64,000 nt of DNA, taken from NCBI RefSeq assembly GCF_003693265.1, contig NZ_RDRE01000010.1, positions 1 to 64,000 on the forward strand. The letters are read 5' to 3'. The translations under genes were made by a program, and so were the position numbers. The stretch is from Corynebacterium gottingense. Lineage in GTDB: Bacteria > Actinomycetota > Actinomycetes > Mycobacteriales > Mycobacteriaceae. The notes below the pieces were generated by a model. It was given only the letters and a program-made list of their open reading frames with translations, made no database searches and was not told the origin of the DNA. Positions within the stretch are counted from its first letter, which is position 1; every line of letters begins with the position of its first letter. Shown here piece by piece: positions 46,995 through 57,001 of this stretch.

Positions 46995-48731
46995 ATGAGT
47001 GACCGCATGACAGAGATCATGAATCGCCTCAACCGGCAGGGCAACGACGATCATGCCATTGAGGCAAAGGCAGGTTCCGGGAAGCTAGACAAGGGATTCT
47101 GGTCCACAGTCAGCGCATTCGCCAACACGAATGGTGGCACGATTGTTCTCGGTGTCAACGAGGATCAGCGCACTCGATCATTCACAGTGGATCCTTCATT
47201 CGACGTTCATAAGGTCAATGACCAGTTGATTAGCGCGTTTCGGAGCGAGCAGGAAAAGCCACCCACTACGCCGATTCCCCGTCACAATATTGAGACTGAT
47301 GAGTTCGAAGGCAATCCCGTCGTGCTGGTGGAGATCTTCCCAATGCGCGGGGATAGCCAGCTCGAAAAAAGGATGCCGTGCTACGTCACAGCGCAAGGAC
47401 CGAAGAAGGGGTCGTATAAGCGGGTTCTCGATGGTGACCAGCATCTGTCCCCGTATGAGATCGACCAACTGTCGGCGATGTTTGATCCCGACTACTCGGA
47501 GATCGAAGCCATTCATCAGGCCGATCTTTCTGATTTGGACGAGCGGAGCTGGAAAGACCTTACCAGTTCGTTGATGAAGAGCGGGTCCCGGATTATGTAC
47601 GGGACGTCTACCGACGCGGAAGTGCTCGAAAGATTGCACATCGTGAACGGTGACAACGTTCCAGTGATGGCGGGCCTACTGACCGTCGGTAAGTATCCGC
47701 AGCAGTTTTTCCCCCAGTTGTTCATCGACGTGGCCGTGCACCCTACCTTTGAAAAATCGGCGCAGGCGACCCGTTTTGTGGACCGGAAGCATTGCGACGG
47801 GCCACTTCCCGTCGCTGTGGAGGATGCCATTCAAGCGGTGCTCCGTAATCTACGGACTCGGACGGTGGAGAGCCGAGGCACGATGGTGGACGAGCCGGAA
47901 ATCCCAGAGATCGTGCTGCGCGAAGCGATCACGAACGCGGTTATGCACCGCGATTACAGCGCGGCGGCTCGTGGCATGCAGGTCCATGTCGATGTCTATC
48001 CGGACCGTGTAGAGGTCATCAATCCTGGTGGACTGTGGCGGGGATTGACTGTGGATCAACTCTATGAGGGGCGTTCCGAATCGCGTAACCCATATATCGC
48101 GAGCTTGCTCAGTCACCTCCCGATACCCAATGGTTCGTCTCACGTTGCAGAAAATCACGGTAGCGGGATTCAGCGAATGCTTCTGGGGATGAAGGAGATG
48201 GGGCTGCGTCCGCCGGAGTTTCGCGTCGATGTAGGAGAGTTTCGAGTCACTTTGCAGCGGTTCGGCCTTCTCACTCCGGATCTCGCTGAGTGGCTCGAGA
48301 AGCGCGCTCCGAATGCGAGTCGGGACAGGCACGTTGCACTTGCAATTGCTTACGGTCTTGGCGCCGTCACCCCCATCGAACTGCGAAAAAACCTAGGAAT
48401 GGACAGTGATGACGCGCGATTGCTCTTCCGGGCAATGGTCGAAGAGGGTTTGCTCGCTGCTACCTCTGATGTGGATCGGTTCGTCCTCGCTGACACTGAG
48501 CCGCCCGCATCGCCTGAGTCCACTCCGCTTGATGCTTCGGAGCGCCGTGTCCTCGAAATCTTGTCACCCACTGAGGCATTGTCGGCGCGCGAAGTCGCCG
48601 ATCGGGTTGGCCTGTCTGTCAACACCGTTCGCGTGAAGCTCCGGTCGCTTCTCGACGCCAACCTCATCCTCGCCACCGCCCCACCAACAAGCCGAGCGAG
48701 AAAGTACCTCCGCGTCGCTGATGCGCCGTGA
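46995..48731 (+). CDS. AlbA_2-domain, RecG-like ATP-binding transcriptional regulator
   Basis: A 578-residue protein. The AlbA_2 domain has EAKAGSGKLDKGFWSTVSAF with ANTNGGTIVLGVNED (about 21-55). The HATPase-related part has IVLREAITNAVMHRDYSAAA near residue 305. ENHGSGIQRMLLGMKEMGL follows. A C-terminal winged helix is ALSAREVADRVGLSVNTVRV near 530. The G+C content looks lower than in the flanking genes, suggesting acquisition from elsewhere. The array of 21-bp repeats at its promoter suggests it binds there and represses itself and perhaps the divergent protease gene (inference). Confidence 0.85.
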   Translation: MSDRMTEIMNRLNRQGNDDHAIEAKAGSGKLDKGFWSTVSAFANTNGGTIVLGVNEDQRTRSFTVDPSFDVHKVNDQLISAFRSEQEKPPTTPIPRHNIETDEFEGNPVVLVEIFPMRGDSQLEKRMPCYVTAQGPKKGSYKRVLDGDQHLSPYEIDQLSAMFDPDYSEIEAIHQADLSDLDERSWKDLTSSLMKSGSRIMYGTSTDAEVLERLHIVNGDNVPVMAGLLTVGKYPQQFFPQLFIDVAVHPTFEKSAQATRFVDRKHCDGPLPVAVEDAIQAVLRNLRTRTVESRGTMVDEPEIPEIVLREAITNAVMHRDYSAAARGMQVHVDVYPDRVEVINPGGLWRGLTVDQLYEGRSESRNPYIASLLSHLPIPNGSSHVAENHGSGIQRMLLGMKEMGLRPPEFRVDVGEFRVTLQRFGLLTPDLAEWLEKRAPNASRDRHVALAIAYGLGAVTPIELRKNLGMDSDDARLLFRAMVEEGLLAATSDVDRFVLADTEPPASPESTPLDASERRVLEILSPTEALSAREVADRVGLSVNTVRVKLRSLLDANLILATAPPTSRARKYLRVADAP

Positions 48732-48784
48732 GCGCTATTCGAGAGCTTTCCGAGTGAAGCGTTGTGATAATTAAGGCCTGAGGC

Positions 48785-48803
48785 CTGCCACTATGTAGTG
48801 CAG
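48785..48803. terminator. Hairpin between convergent genes
   Basis: CTGCCACTA faces TAGTGCAG with a two-base loop and one bulged C. No T-run follows. Candidate weak terminator between the regulator gene and the leftward 48822 gene. Confidence 0.4.
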
Positions 48804-48821
48804 GAATCTACCTGGTCTTGC

Positions 48822-49034
48822 TTAGAACGACAGCCCCGGAATTGCCGGGAGGGTCACGCCGGGGATGAGGCCGGAGGCCGCAGCGTAGACGACGCCACCG
48901 AGCAGCGCGACGATGCCGAGCGGGACCAGGGTGCGGAAGGCGATCGTGCCAGCTTTGTATTGCTCGCCAGCGTAGTCATCGTGGGTCTTTACGCCGAGGC
49001 AGGCGCTGCTAGCCGTTGAACCTGCAAGCACCAA
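48822..49034 (-). CDS. Small single-span membrane protein
   Basis: A short frame of about 70 residues begins 8 nt after the musI-like stop. A TTG at 49034 (or GTG at 49031) follows GGGGGAG by about 11 bases. The protein has a short N-terminal part with KTHDDYAGEQYKAG, one membrane helix (LVPLGIVALLGGVVYAAASG) and the end IPGVTLPAIPGLSF. The layout (membrane helix, then a short Pro-containing tail ending in F) resembles the proteins at 30477 and 31216. A truncated relative of those is possible. Confidence 0.5.
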   Translation of the reverse strand: MVLAGSTASSACLGVKTHDDYAGEQYKAGTIAFRTLVPLGIVALLGGVVYAAASGLIPGVTLPAIPGLSF

Positions 49035-49042
49035 GATTCCCG

Positions 49043-49672
49043 CTACTCCCCCAGCGTTTGCTCGAGCGGCCGCGCGAGCACCAGTCGGATGACGTACACG
49101 CACAGGGCGGGCACGGCGAAGAACACAGCGGGTACGGCAACGACGAGGGGTAGGAACCGCACGAGCGAGACCCCCATCCACAGCACGGCGAGGGCGCCGA
49201 GCGTGTGTATGAGGTGCTTGAAGGTCATTACGACCGCGAGTGAGAAGGGGGATGCGGTGGCGTCGATAGGCGAAGGCAACGATTCGAGCGCGAAAAACCA
49301 CACGGAGATCCCGGCGAGCACCATCGCGCCGGACAGCGCGAGCGCCTGGAGCGCGAAGAGCGCGGTGCCGTCGATGCCGGCCTGGAAGAGGACCCACTGC
49401 TCGTAGACGAGGACGGCGGCGGCGACGAGCAGCACCAACCACCACAGCGTGGCGGGGCGCGCTTGTCGACGAAACTCCCTCAGGTATTGCAACGCATACC
49501 GCGAACCGAGGCCCTGGATCATGTCGCCGACAACGACGTTTGCGGCGCGGAGCGCGGCGCCGCCGGTGACGATGGGCAGGCTCGACAGAATCATGAGCAT
49601 GTTGAGAATGACAATGTCCGCCATCAGCGTGAAGGCGGACATGAAACGCGAGTCCGGGTTAAACATGTTCAC
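49043..49672 (-). CDS. musI: DUF624 (YesL-like) membrane protein, MusI-like
   Basis: A 209-residue membrane protein with five or six helices. ADIVILNMLMILSSLPIVTG and GAALRAANVV are the DUF624 start. Members accompany sugar ABC transporters. In C. glutamicum MusI, a small membrane protein, is required with MusEFGK for maltose uptake; the same role is inferred from cluster order. It is separated from musG by 389 bp of repeat-rich DNA, so it may be transcribed separately. Confidence 0.7.
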   Translation of the reverse strand: MNMFNPDSRFMSAFTLMADIVILNMLMILSSLPIVTGGAALRAANVVVGDMIQGLGSRYALQYLREFRRQARPATLWWLVLLVAAAVLVYEQWVLFQAGIDGTALFALQALALSGAMVLAGISVWFFALESLPSPIDATASPFSLAVVMTFKHLIHTLGALAVLWMGVSLVRFLPLVVAVPAVFFAVPALCVYVIRLVLARPLEQTLGE

Positions 49673-50061
49673 CCGGACCAGCGTAGTTGGTGGCGGCGGA
49701 CCAGTCAGGCGCGGATGGCCGCGGATTGGCGGGGCGTGGGCTGGTTGGCGGGCGGCGGGTGGTCGGCGGGGCGGCGGCCCGGTGCCGGTACGGCGCCGCG
49801 GGCGGTCTAGATGGAGCTAGCTCCGTTTGGACCCGACCGCCACTAAATCCCCTGGTCGCGGATCGCGGTCTACTGCAGATGGAGCTAGCTCCGTTTGGCC
49901 CGGACGGCCACTAAAAACGCCTGGTCGCGAACCGCGGTCTACCGCAAATGGAGCTAGCTCCATCTGGACCCGCCCCGCGCGAGAACCCCCACCAACAGCA
50001 AAGGCGCCGGGACCGAAACCGATCCCGACGCCAACAACCAGCCAAGCCAGCCGAACCCGAC
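49673..50061. repeat. Repeat-rich intergenic region with three GGAGCTAGCTCC palindromes
   Basis: The 389-bp gap between musG and musI contains tandem near-identical units at 49811-49878 (68 bp) and 49879-49947 (69 bp) and a partial third from 49948 to about 49975. Each unit opens ATGGAGCTAGCTCC, containing the perfect 12-bp palindrome GGAGCTAGCTCC. GCGGTCTA also recurs at the unit ends. The remaining part (49690-49800) is a G-rich GGCGGG-type low-complexity stretch. A regulator-binding or transcript-processing role is possible. Confidence 0.75.
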
Positions 50062-50961
50062 CTACCCCTTCACCGCACCGGCGGCGACGCCTTCGACGAT
50101 GTGCTTCTGCGCGGCCATGTAGAAGATGATGATCGGCAGGATCGCCAGCACGAGCATGGCCATCATGGCGCCGAGGTCGCGGTCGCCCTGGGAGCCGATG
50201 AACTGCTGGATCACGACCGGGATCGTGCGGTACGGCGTGGACAGGCCGACGACCAGGTACGGCAGGAGGTAGTCGTTCCAGATCCACATGGCGTTGAGGA
50301 TTGCCACGGTGATCGCGGTCGGCTTGAGCATCGGCATGACGACGCGGAAGAAGGTGGAGACAGGCGAGCAGCCGTCGATGGTCGCTGCTTCCTCGATCTC
50401 CAGCGGGATCGACTTGATGAAGCCGGAGAACATGAACACGGACAGTCCGGCGCCGAAGCCCATGTACAGCACGACCATGCCCAGCGGGTTGGCCAGGCCG
50501 AGGCGGTCGGCGATGACCACGGTGGGGAACATGACCATCTGGAACGGGATGACCATGGAGAACACGAACAGGTAGTACAGCGCGCTGGTCCACCACGTCT
50601 TCACGCGCGTGATGTAGTAGGCGGTCATGGAGGAGAAGAATACGATGGCCACGACGGACAGGATCGTGATCACGAAGGACCACACGATCGCCCAGCCGAA
50701 GCCTTCGCCTTGCACGCCGGTGATGTAGTTGCTCAGGCCCGCCCACAGCTCACCAACCGGCAGCGCGAAGGGGTTGGTGGAGATGGCGAAGCGGTCCTTG
50801 AAGGAGTTGAGCAGGATGAACAGGATGGGCCCGAGGAACACGATGGTGAGGAAGATCAGCACCGCGTAGATCAGCGTTTTCGCCCCGCCGGAGACCTTGG
50901 CCTCGCTGGCGGCTTTTTGCTTATCGACGCCCCGCTGTCCCTTACTTACTTTCGTTGTCAT
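50062..50961 (-). CDS. musG: Carbohydrate ABC transporter permease (MusG-like)
   Basis: A 299-residue inner-membrane permease with six helices. The ATPase-contact EAA loop is EEAATIDGCSPVSTFFRVVM (about 192-211). The N-terminal 27 residues are a charged cytosolic tail. MalG-type organisation, ending QKHIVEGVAAGAVKG. Four bases separate it from musF. Confidence 0.85.
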   Translation of the reverse strand: MTTKVSKGQRGVDKQKAASEAKVSGGAKTLIYAVLIFLTIVFLGPILFILLNSFKDRFAISTNPFALPVGELWAGLSNYITGVQGEGFGWAIVWSFVITILSVVAIVFFSSMTAYYITRVKTWWTSALYYLFVFSMVIPFQMVMFPTVVIADRLGLANPLGMVVLYMGFGAGLSVFMFSGFIKSIPLEIEEAATIDGCSPVSTFFRVVMPMLKPTAITVAILNAMWIWNDYLLPYLVVGLSTPYRTIPVVIQQFIGSQGDRDLGAMMAMLVLAILPIIIFYMAAQKHIVEGVAAGAVKG

Positions 50962-50965
50962 TGTC

Positions 50966-51811
50966 CTATGCCTCCACTTCCCTGCTGCGGGTGGCGCGCA
51001 GCTGGAACATTGCGATCACAACCACGACGACGACGAAGATCACGGCCTTCGCCTGGCCGACGCCCTCGGCCCCGACGCGGTTGAACATGGTGTTGACGAT
51101 GTTGAGGGCGACCATTTCGGTCTCTTGCCCGGGCGCTCCGTCGGTAAGCGCGAGGTTCTGGTCGAACAGTTTGAACGTGTTCGACAGCGTGAGGAACAGG
51201 CAGATGGTGATGGACGGCATCATCATCGGGATGGTGACGTGCCGCAGCATCTCCCACTTGCTCACGCCGTCCAGCTCGGCGGCCTCGATGAGCTCCGGCG
51301 GCACGTTCTGCAGGCCGGCGATGTAGATGATCATCATGTAGCCGATGAGCTGCCAGTTCATCAGGATGACCAGGCCGGCGTAACCGAACTTGCTGTCGGC
51401 GGCGATGGTGGTGTCGTAGTGGGCTAGCACCGCGTTGATCATGGATTGCCACGTGTAGCCGAGCACGATGCCTCCGATGAGGTTCGGCATGAAGAACACC
51501 GTGCGGAAGAAGTTGGTGCCCTTGAGTTTGCGGGTCAGCGTCCACGCGATGGCGAACGCGATCACGTTGACAGTGATGATGGACACGATCGCCACGGCAA
51601 TGGTGAAGCCGAAGGCGTGGACGAATCCTTCGCGTTCCTCGAAGACGCGGCCGTAGTTCTCCAGGCCGACCCAGTGGGCGTCGGTAATGGTGGTGAACTT
51701 GGTAAATGAGAGGAAGAAGCCGATCACAAACGGGACCAGGAACGCGATGGCGAAGGCCAGCAGGGTCGGCAGGACGAAGACGGGGAAATATTTTTTCAGT
51801 GATGCTTGCAT
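50966..51811 (-). CDS. musF: Carbohydrate ABC transporter permease (MusF-like)
   Basis: A 281-residue MalF-type permease with six helices. The EAA loop is ELIEAAELDGVSKWEMLRHV. A short exoplasmic loop (FTTITDAHWVGLENYGRVF) follows the first helix. It starts with ATG at 51811, 18 nt after the musE stop. Confidence 0.85.
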   Translation of the reverse strand: MQASLKKYFPVFVLPTLLAFAIAFLVPFVIGFFLSFTKFTTITDAHWVGLENYGRVFEEREGFVHAFGFTIAVAIVSIITVNVIAFAIAWTLTRKLKGTNFFRTVFFMPNLIGGIVLGYTWQSMINAVLAHYDTTIAADSKFGYAGLVILMNWQLIGYMMIIYIAGLQNVPPELIEAAELDGVSKWEMLRHVTIPMMMPSITICLFLTLSNTFKLFDQNLALTDGAPGQETEMVALNIVNTMFNRVGAEGVGQAKAVIFVVVVVVIAMFQLRATRSREVEA

Positions 51812-51829
51812 GGTGGTGTGCTCCTCTCC

Positions 51830-53185
51830 CTAGTCCAGCAGGGCAATCTGGTTGGCCATCTCGTACTCCCAGTCCTCTTTGAGCTTGGCCACCACGTCGT
51901 CCCAGCTCATGTTGCCAATCGCGTACTGGGCCAGGTTCTGGCCGTACAGGTCACGGAACTGCTGGTTGGGGCTGAACTGGAAGTCCCACGGGATGGTCTC
52001 GGAGTCCTCGTCCGTCAGCGCCGCCTGCACCTGGTGCGCCAGCGGGTCGTCCGGCACGTCCTCGGGGCCGTAGTTCTTAAACGGGGCGATGAAGGAGAGG
52101 TCGTTGACTACGTGCTGCTTGCCCTGATCAGAGAGGAACAGCCAGTTGAGGAAGTCGCGCGTGGCCTGCTGGTCTTCCTCGCTGGCCTTGTTGTTCACGG
52201 CCATGTAGGCCTCCGTACCAATGTTCAGGCCCACGTTCTCCTCGTCGGGCAGACCCATGTAGATGGGCATGAACTTGATCTTGTCCTCTTTGACATCGGT
52301 CGAGCCTTCGCCGCCGATCTGGCTCCAGGCCCAGCTGCCGTTTTGCACCATGGCGGCCTTCCCGGTGGCGAATTCCGCCATGGAGTCGCTGGTGGAGCGC
52401 GACGCGGCCAGCGCCGGCTTGGTGGTCGAGTTGTTCAGGTACAGGTCCAGCATTTGCTTGTACTGGTCGCCGTAGATGAAGTCGATGGTGGGCATCTCGG
52501 TGAATTCGGTGATGCCGCGGTCCTGGATCTCGTAGTGGTACGGGCCGTTCATCAGGTGGTTGGTCCAGCGCCACTCCTCGCCGGCGATGAGGCTGGTCAC
52601 CGCGAACGCGCCGTCGATACCCAGCTCCTCCTTCTTGGCCTGCATGTCCTCGGCGACCGCCTTGAGCGTGTCAAAGTTCTTGATCTCCTTGGTGGAGGCC
52701 ACGGCGGGGTTGGGCAGGGCGAAGTACTGGTCGAAGATCTCCTCGTTGTAGAGGATGCCGAACCCTTCCAGGGCGTAGGGGACGGCGCGGACGGCGCCGT
52801 CTTTGTCGGTGATCGGCTGCGCGTCGTCGTTAAGCTCTTGCACGACCTCGTAATCGGAGAGGTCGGCCAGGTAGTCCTTCCAAATGCCGTAGCCCTCCTG
52901 GCCGTTGACCTGGAACAGGGTCGGCGCGTTGCTCTTCGCCATCTCGGCCTTGAGCGTTTGCATGTAGGAGCCGGAGGCGGCGGTGACCACCTTGACCGGA
53001 ATGCCGGTTTCCTCCGTATACTCCGCGGCGATCGTCTTGAATTGCTCGGCCTGCTCGGGCTTGAAGTTGAGGTAGTACACACTCGGCCCGTTGTCAGTTC
53101 CGCACGCAACCAAGCTTATCGACGCCACCATCACCGTCGCCACGGTCGCCAGCACTCGGCGAGCCGCGCGGGTTGTCGTACTCAT
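51830..53185 (-). CDS. musE: Extracellular sugar-binding lipoprotein (MusE-like)
   Basis: A 451-residue substrate-binding protein. The N-terminal lipoprotein signal ends at the lipobox SLVACG. The type I SBP fold shows QVNGQEGYGIWKDYLADLSD, KAAMVQNGSWAWSQIGG and VNNKASEEDQQATRDFLNWL. Maltose or maltodextrin is the likely ligand, by cluster similarity to C. glutamicum MusE. Promoter region 53186-53304 has a short inverted repeat CACC-GTATA-GGTG at 53274-53286, a possible operator. Confidence 0.87.
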   Translation of the reverse strand: MSTTTRAARRVLATVATVMVASISLVACGTDNGPSVYYLNFKPEQAEQFKTIAAEYTEETGIPVKVVTAASGSYMQTLKAEMAKSNAPTLFQVNGQEGYGIWKDYLADLSDYEVVQELNDDAQPITDKDGAVRAVPYALEGFGILYNEEIFDQYFALPNPAVASTKEIKNFDTLKAVAEDMQAKKEELGIDGAFAVTSLIAGEEWRWTNHLMNGPYHYEIQDRGITEFTEMPTIDFIYGDQYKQMLDLYLNNSTTKPALAASRSTSDSMAEFATGKAAMVQNGSWAWSQIGGEGSTDVKEDKIKFMPIYMGLPDEENVGLNIGTEAYMAVNNKASEEDQQATRDFLNWLFLSDQGKQHVVNDLSFIAPFKNYGPEDVPDDPLAHQVQAALTDEDSETIPWDFQFSPNQQFRDLYGQNLAQYAIGNMSWDDVVAKLKEDWEYEMANQIALLD

Positions 53186-53304
53186 CGGCGGTCCTTCGCT
53201 TTTAGGTTGTTCTTTACCCTCTCAAGGTTAGGACTACCTGGCAGGACCAACAATGTCTTCCATACATAACACCTATACGGTGGTCTTAGCTGGTACTATC
53301 ATCC

Positions 53305-54561
53305 TCACCCTCCGCGGGTTGGGGGTGATCCGGGGGGTAAACTTAAACGTTGCCTGTAGACCATCGCCTCGTCCCGGTGCCCCGGAAGGACCCCCTGGAA
53401 GTAGGACTCTGCGGCCTGCATGAGCGGGACGAACCGGTGCTCGTTCTGGCTGAGGAACCAGCGGTGGTCCAGGATCTCGTGGAAGATCTGCGCGGGCTCC
53501 AGCTTCTCCCGCAACGGCTCGGGGGTGAGCGCCACCACCGGCTCGTACTCGCGCACCATCCACCGGTGCGCCACCGCCTCCAGCGGCAGCTTCCCGCCGT
53601 AGCGCACGGCGCGGTACACCTCCATCTCCCCCAGCAGGCGCTGCGCCTGCCGATCCTGCACGTCCAGCCCGGTGAGGCGGAGCAGCTTCTTCTGGTAGAA
53701 GCCGGTGGAGAACACGGCCGGCTCGATGATGATGCGGTAGCGGTTGCCCTCGTTCTCAATCTCCATCTCGCCTACGTCGAAGCCGAGCTCGTTGACGGCG
53801 GCGACGCGCTTCGCAATCGCGTCGAACGCGTCGCCCTCCACCACGAGCTCGCCGGTGACCAGGTCCCACAGCTCCAGGTAGACGGCCTCGATGGCGTTGC
53901 CCAGCGAGATCACGTCCGCCTCCGGGTCGATCAGCTCTGCGGCCTGGAGGTCCATGAGTTCGCCGATGATGTTGACGCGGGCCACGTCGACGTCGTAAAG
54001 CCTGCGGCCCTTTGAGAGCGGCTCGTGGAACTCTCCGGTCTCCGCGTCGACCAGGTAGGCCGAAAACTGGTCGGCGTCGCGGCGAAACAGCGTGTTGGAC
54101 AGCGAGACGTCGCCCCAGTAGAAGCCGAGCAGGTGCAGGCGCACCAGCAGCACCGCCAGGGCGCGGACCAGTTTGGACACCACCTCTGCCGCCGGCGTGC
54201 GCGAGAAGACGTCACGGTACGGCAGCGAGAAGCGGAGGTGCTGCGTGACCAGGCAGGGGGTCAGTTCTTCGCCGTCGGCGTCCCGGCGGTGGGTGATGAC
54301 CGCGACCGGCACGACGCACGGAGCGCCGAGTTCTTGCAGGCGGCGCAGGTTTCTGTACTCGTGGTAGGCCACGTGCTCGCCAATCTCCTTGACCGCGAAG
54401 GTCAGCCCGTCCGCCTCAATGAGGCGCACCGTGTGGCGCGAGATGCCACGCGGCAGGGCAGCGAGAAGGTCCGTGCTCCACCCTTCAAGCGGGGTGGACC
54501 ACGGCATCTTCAGCAGTGTGGGCGCGAAGGTTGGCGAGAGAACGCTGAGTTTCTCTTGCAC
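53305..54561 (-). CDS. DUF4032 protein with kinase-like fold
   Basis: A 418-residue cytosolic protein. The N-terminal part resembles LPS/Rio-type kinases: GLTFAVKEIGEHVAYHEYRN (Lys on the third strand), LHLLGFYWGDVSLSNTLFRR (catalytic-loop-like Asp and Asn) and YLVDAETGEFH (DFG-like Asp). A C-terminal DUF4032 domain follows. It sits between musK and musE, 9 nt after musK, and its presence in this transport operon is conserved in corynebacteria. A regulatory kinase for the transporter is possible but unproven. Confidence 0.75.
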   Translation of the reverse strand: MQEKLSVLSPTFAPTLLKMPWSTPLEGWSTDLLAALPRGISRHTVRLIEADGLTFAVKEIGEHVAYHEYRNLRRLQELGAPCVVPVAVITHRRDADGEELTPCLVTQHLRFSLPYRDVFSRTPAAEVVSKLVRALAVLLVRLHLLGFYWGDVSLSNTLFRRDADQFSAYLVDAETGEFHEPLSKGRRLYDVDVARVNIIGELMDLQAAELIDPEADVISLGNAIEAVYLELWDLVTGELVVEGDAFDAIAKRVAAVNELGFDVGEMEIENEGNRYRIIIEPAVFSTGFYQKKLLRLTGLDVQDRQAQRLLGEMEVYRAVRYGGKLPLEAVAHRWMVREYEPVVALTPEPLREKLEPAQIFHEILDHRWFLSQNEHRFVPLMQAAESYFQGVLPGHRDEAMVYRQRLSLPPGSPPTRGG

Positions 54562-54570
54562 GCGTGGGCC

Positions 54571-55689
<1,119 letters not shown>

Positions 55690-55832
55690 GGTGTCCTCCA
55701 TCGGCAGGTACGTGCCGAACGATCCGTAGTGGGGAAAATTGGTCGCCCACAAGGTTACCCCCGAAACGGACGGGGGTGGGGCATGGTTACCCGCGCGGGT
55801 GTGGGATCAGCTGGCTTCTTGCGCGCAGGGGG

Positions 55833-56900
55833 TTAGTCGATGGGGTAGCCGGTGACCGGGCCTTGCGCGTTCGGCTGCCAGCCGAGCGCTGGGGCGACGT
55901 GGGTGGCAAAGTTCTGCAGAATCTTCACGTTCACGTCCACCCCCATCCCGGTGGGGATGGTGAGCAGCAGGGTGTCGGCAGCCATGACGGCCGGGTCGGC
56001 CTTGAGCTGCTCAATGAGTGTGTCTGGCTCTGCGGCGTAGGTGCGGCCGAAGGTTGTCGTGCCCACGTCCGGCAGCGCGCCCACCTGGTCGGTGCCGGAG
56101 GCCTGCATTCCGAACCGCTGCATGTCCGCGCCATCGACGATGGGGAAGATCGAGCGGGAGACGGACACGCGGGGTGTCCAGTCGTGGCCCGCTTCCTTCC
56201 ACGCGGCGCGGTAGCGGCTGATCTGGTCGGCCTGGATTTCTCCCAGGGTGTGCGCGGTGGTCTCTGAAACCAGGGTGGAAGACATGAGGTTCAGCCCGTC
56301 CTTCGCGGTCTGCTCCGCGGACGTATGCGTGCCCGAGCCGTAAAAGATGTGCTTGCGCAGCTCCGGCGCCGTGGGGAAGACGGGCAGGGCGGAGCCGGGC
56401 TGGAACATGTTGGGGTACTGCTTGTCCAGCGGTGCGGCGGTGGCGAAGCCCTTGCCGTCCACCGCGGCCATAAACGCCTCGAGGTGGCGGCGCGCCACAT
56501 CCGCGCCGTTTGGTGCGTCGCCTTTGTAACCGAATGTTTCCCAGCCGCGCTCGGCGACTTCGGGGGCGCCGCGGGAGACGCCGAGGGCCACGCGCCCACC
56601 GGAGAGCTGGTACAGGGAAGCGGCCTCTTCGGCGAGGTAGAGCGGGTTTTCGTAGCGCATGTCAATCACGCCCGTGCCCACCTCGATGCGCTTGGTGGTG
56701 GCCGCGACGGCCCCGAGCAGCGGCATCGGCGCCGAGGCCTGCGGTACGAAGTGGTGCACGCGGAAGGAGGCGTTGTTCACCCCGATGTCGTCCGCCGCCT
56801 GGGCGACCTCCAGGTGAATCTGCGCGATCTTCTCTGCGGATGGGCCGCGCTGGCCGCCGAAGGCGTAGTGCCCGAAGCTTAGGAAGCCGAATGCTTTCAT
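55833..56900 (-). CDS. LLM-class flavin-dependent oxidoreductase
   Basis: A 355-residue luciferase-like monooxygenase. Family marks are FGFLSFGHYAFGG, FRVHHFVPQASAPMPLLGAV and GRVALGVSRGAPEVAERGWE. It probably uses reduced FMN or F420-like flavin; the substrate is unknown. The ATG at 56900 (MKAFGFLSF) is preceded by GGAGGAGTG-like purines. It diverges from the DUF5129 gene with 101 bp between. Confidence 0.88.
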   Translation of the reverse strand: MKAFGFLSFGHYAFGGQRGPSAEKIAQIHLEVAQAADDIGVNNASFRVHHFVPQASAPMPLLGAVAATTKRIEVGTGVIDMRYENPLYLAEEAASLYQLSGGRVALGVSRGAPEVAERGWETFGYKGDAPNGADVARRHLEAFMAAVDGKGFATAAPLDKQYPNMFQPGSALPVFPTAPELRKHIFYGSGTHTSAEQTAKDGLNLMSSTLVSETTAHTLGEIQADQISRYRAAWKEAGHDWTPRVSVSRSIFPIVDGADMQRFGMQASGTDQVGALPDVGTTTFGRTYAAEPDTLIEQLKADPAVMAADTLLLTIPTGMGVDVNVKILQNFATHVAPALGWQPNAQGPVTGYPID

Positions 56901-56988
56901 GGTTCACACTCCTCCGTGGTGACGTATCAACAAAACATGATAGCGGTCCGTCCCCGCCTGTGCTCATGTCCGTGCCCCAACGGCTCGC

Positions 56989-56994
56989 TATGCT
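56989..56994 (+). promoter_or_regulatory. -10 box TATGCT of a leaderless promoter
   Basis: TATGCT is 7 nt before the ATG at 57002, the same box and spacing as at 34681-34694. No ribosome-binding site precedes the ATG. Confidence 0.6.
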
Positions 56995-57001
56995 TTGGTC
57001 T

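Noticed and set aside
46983-48731. Schlafen/AlbA_2 gene as a phage-defence effector
   Set aside because: The C-terminal winged helix and the operator array point to a transcription regulator; no effector or toxin domain is seen.
48822-49445. A 207-codon frame extending upstream from the 48822 gene
   Set aside because: The upstream part is a shadow of the musI-like gene; only the last 70 codons after the musI stop look like a real protein.
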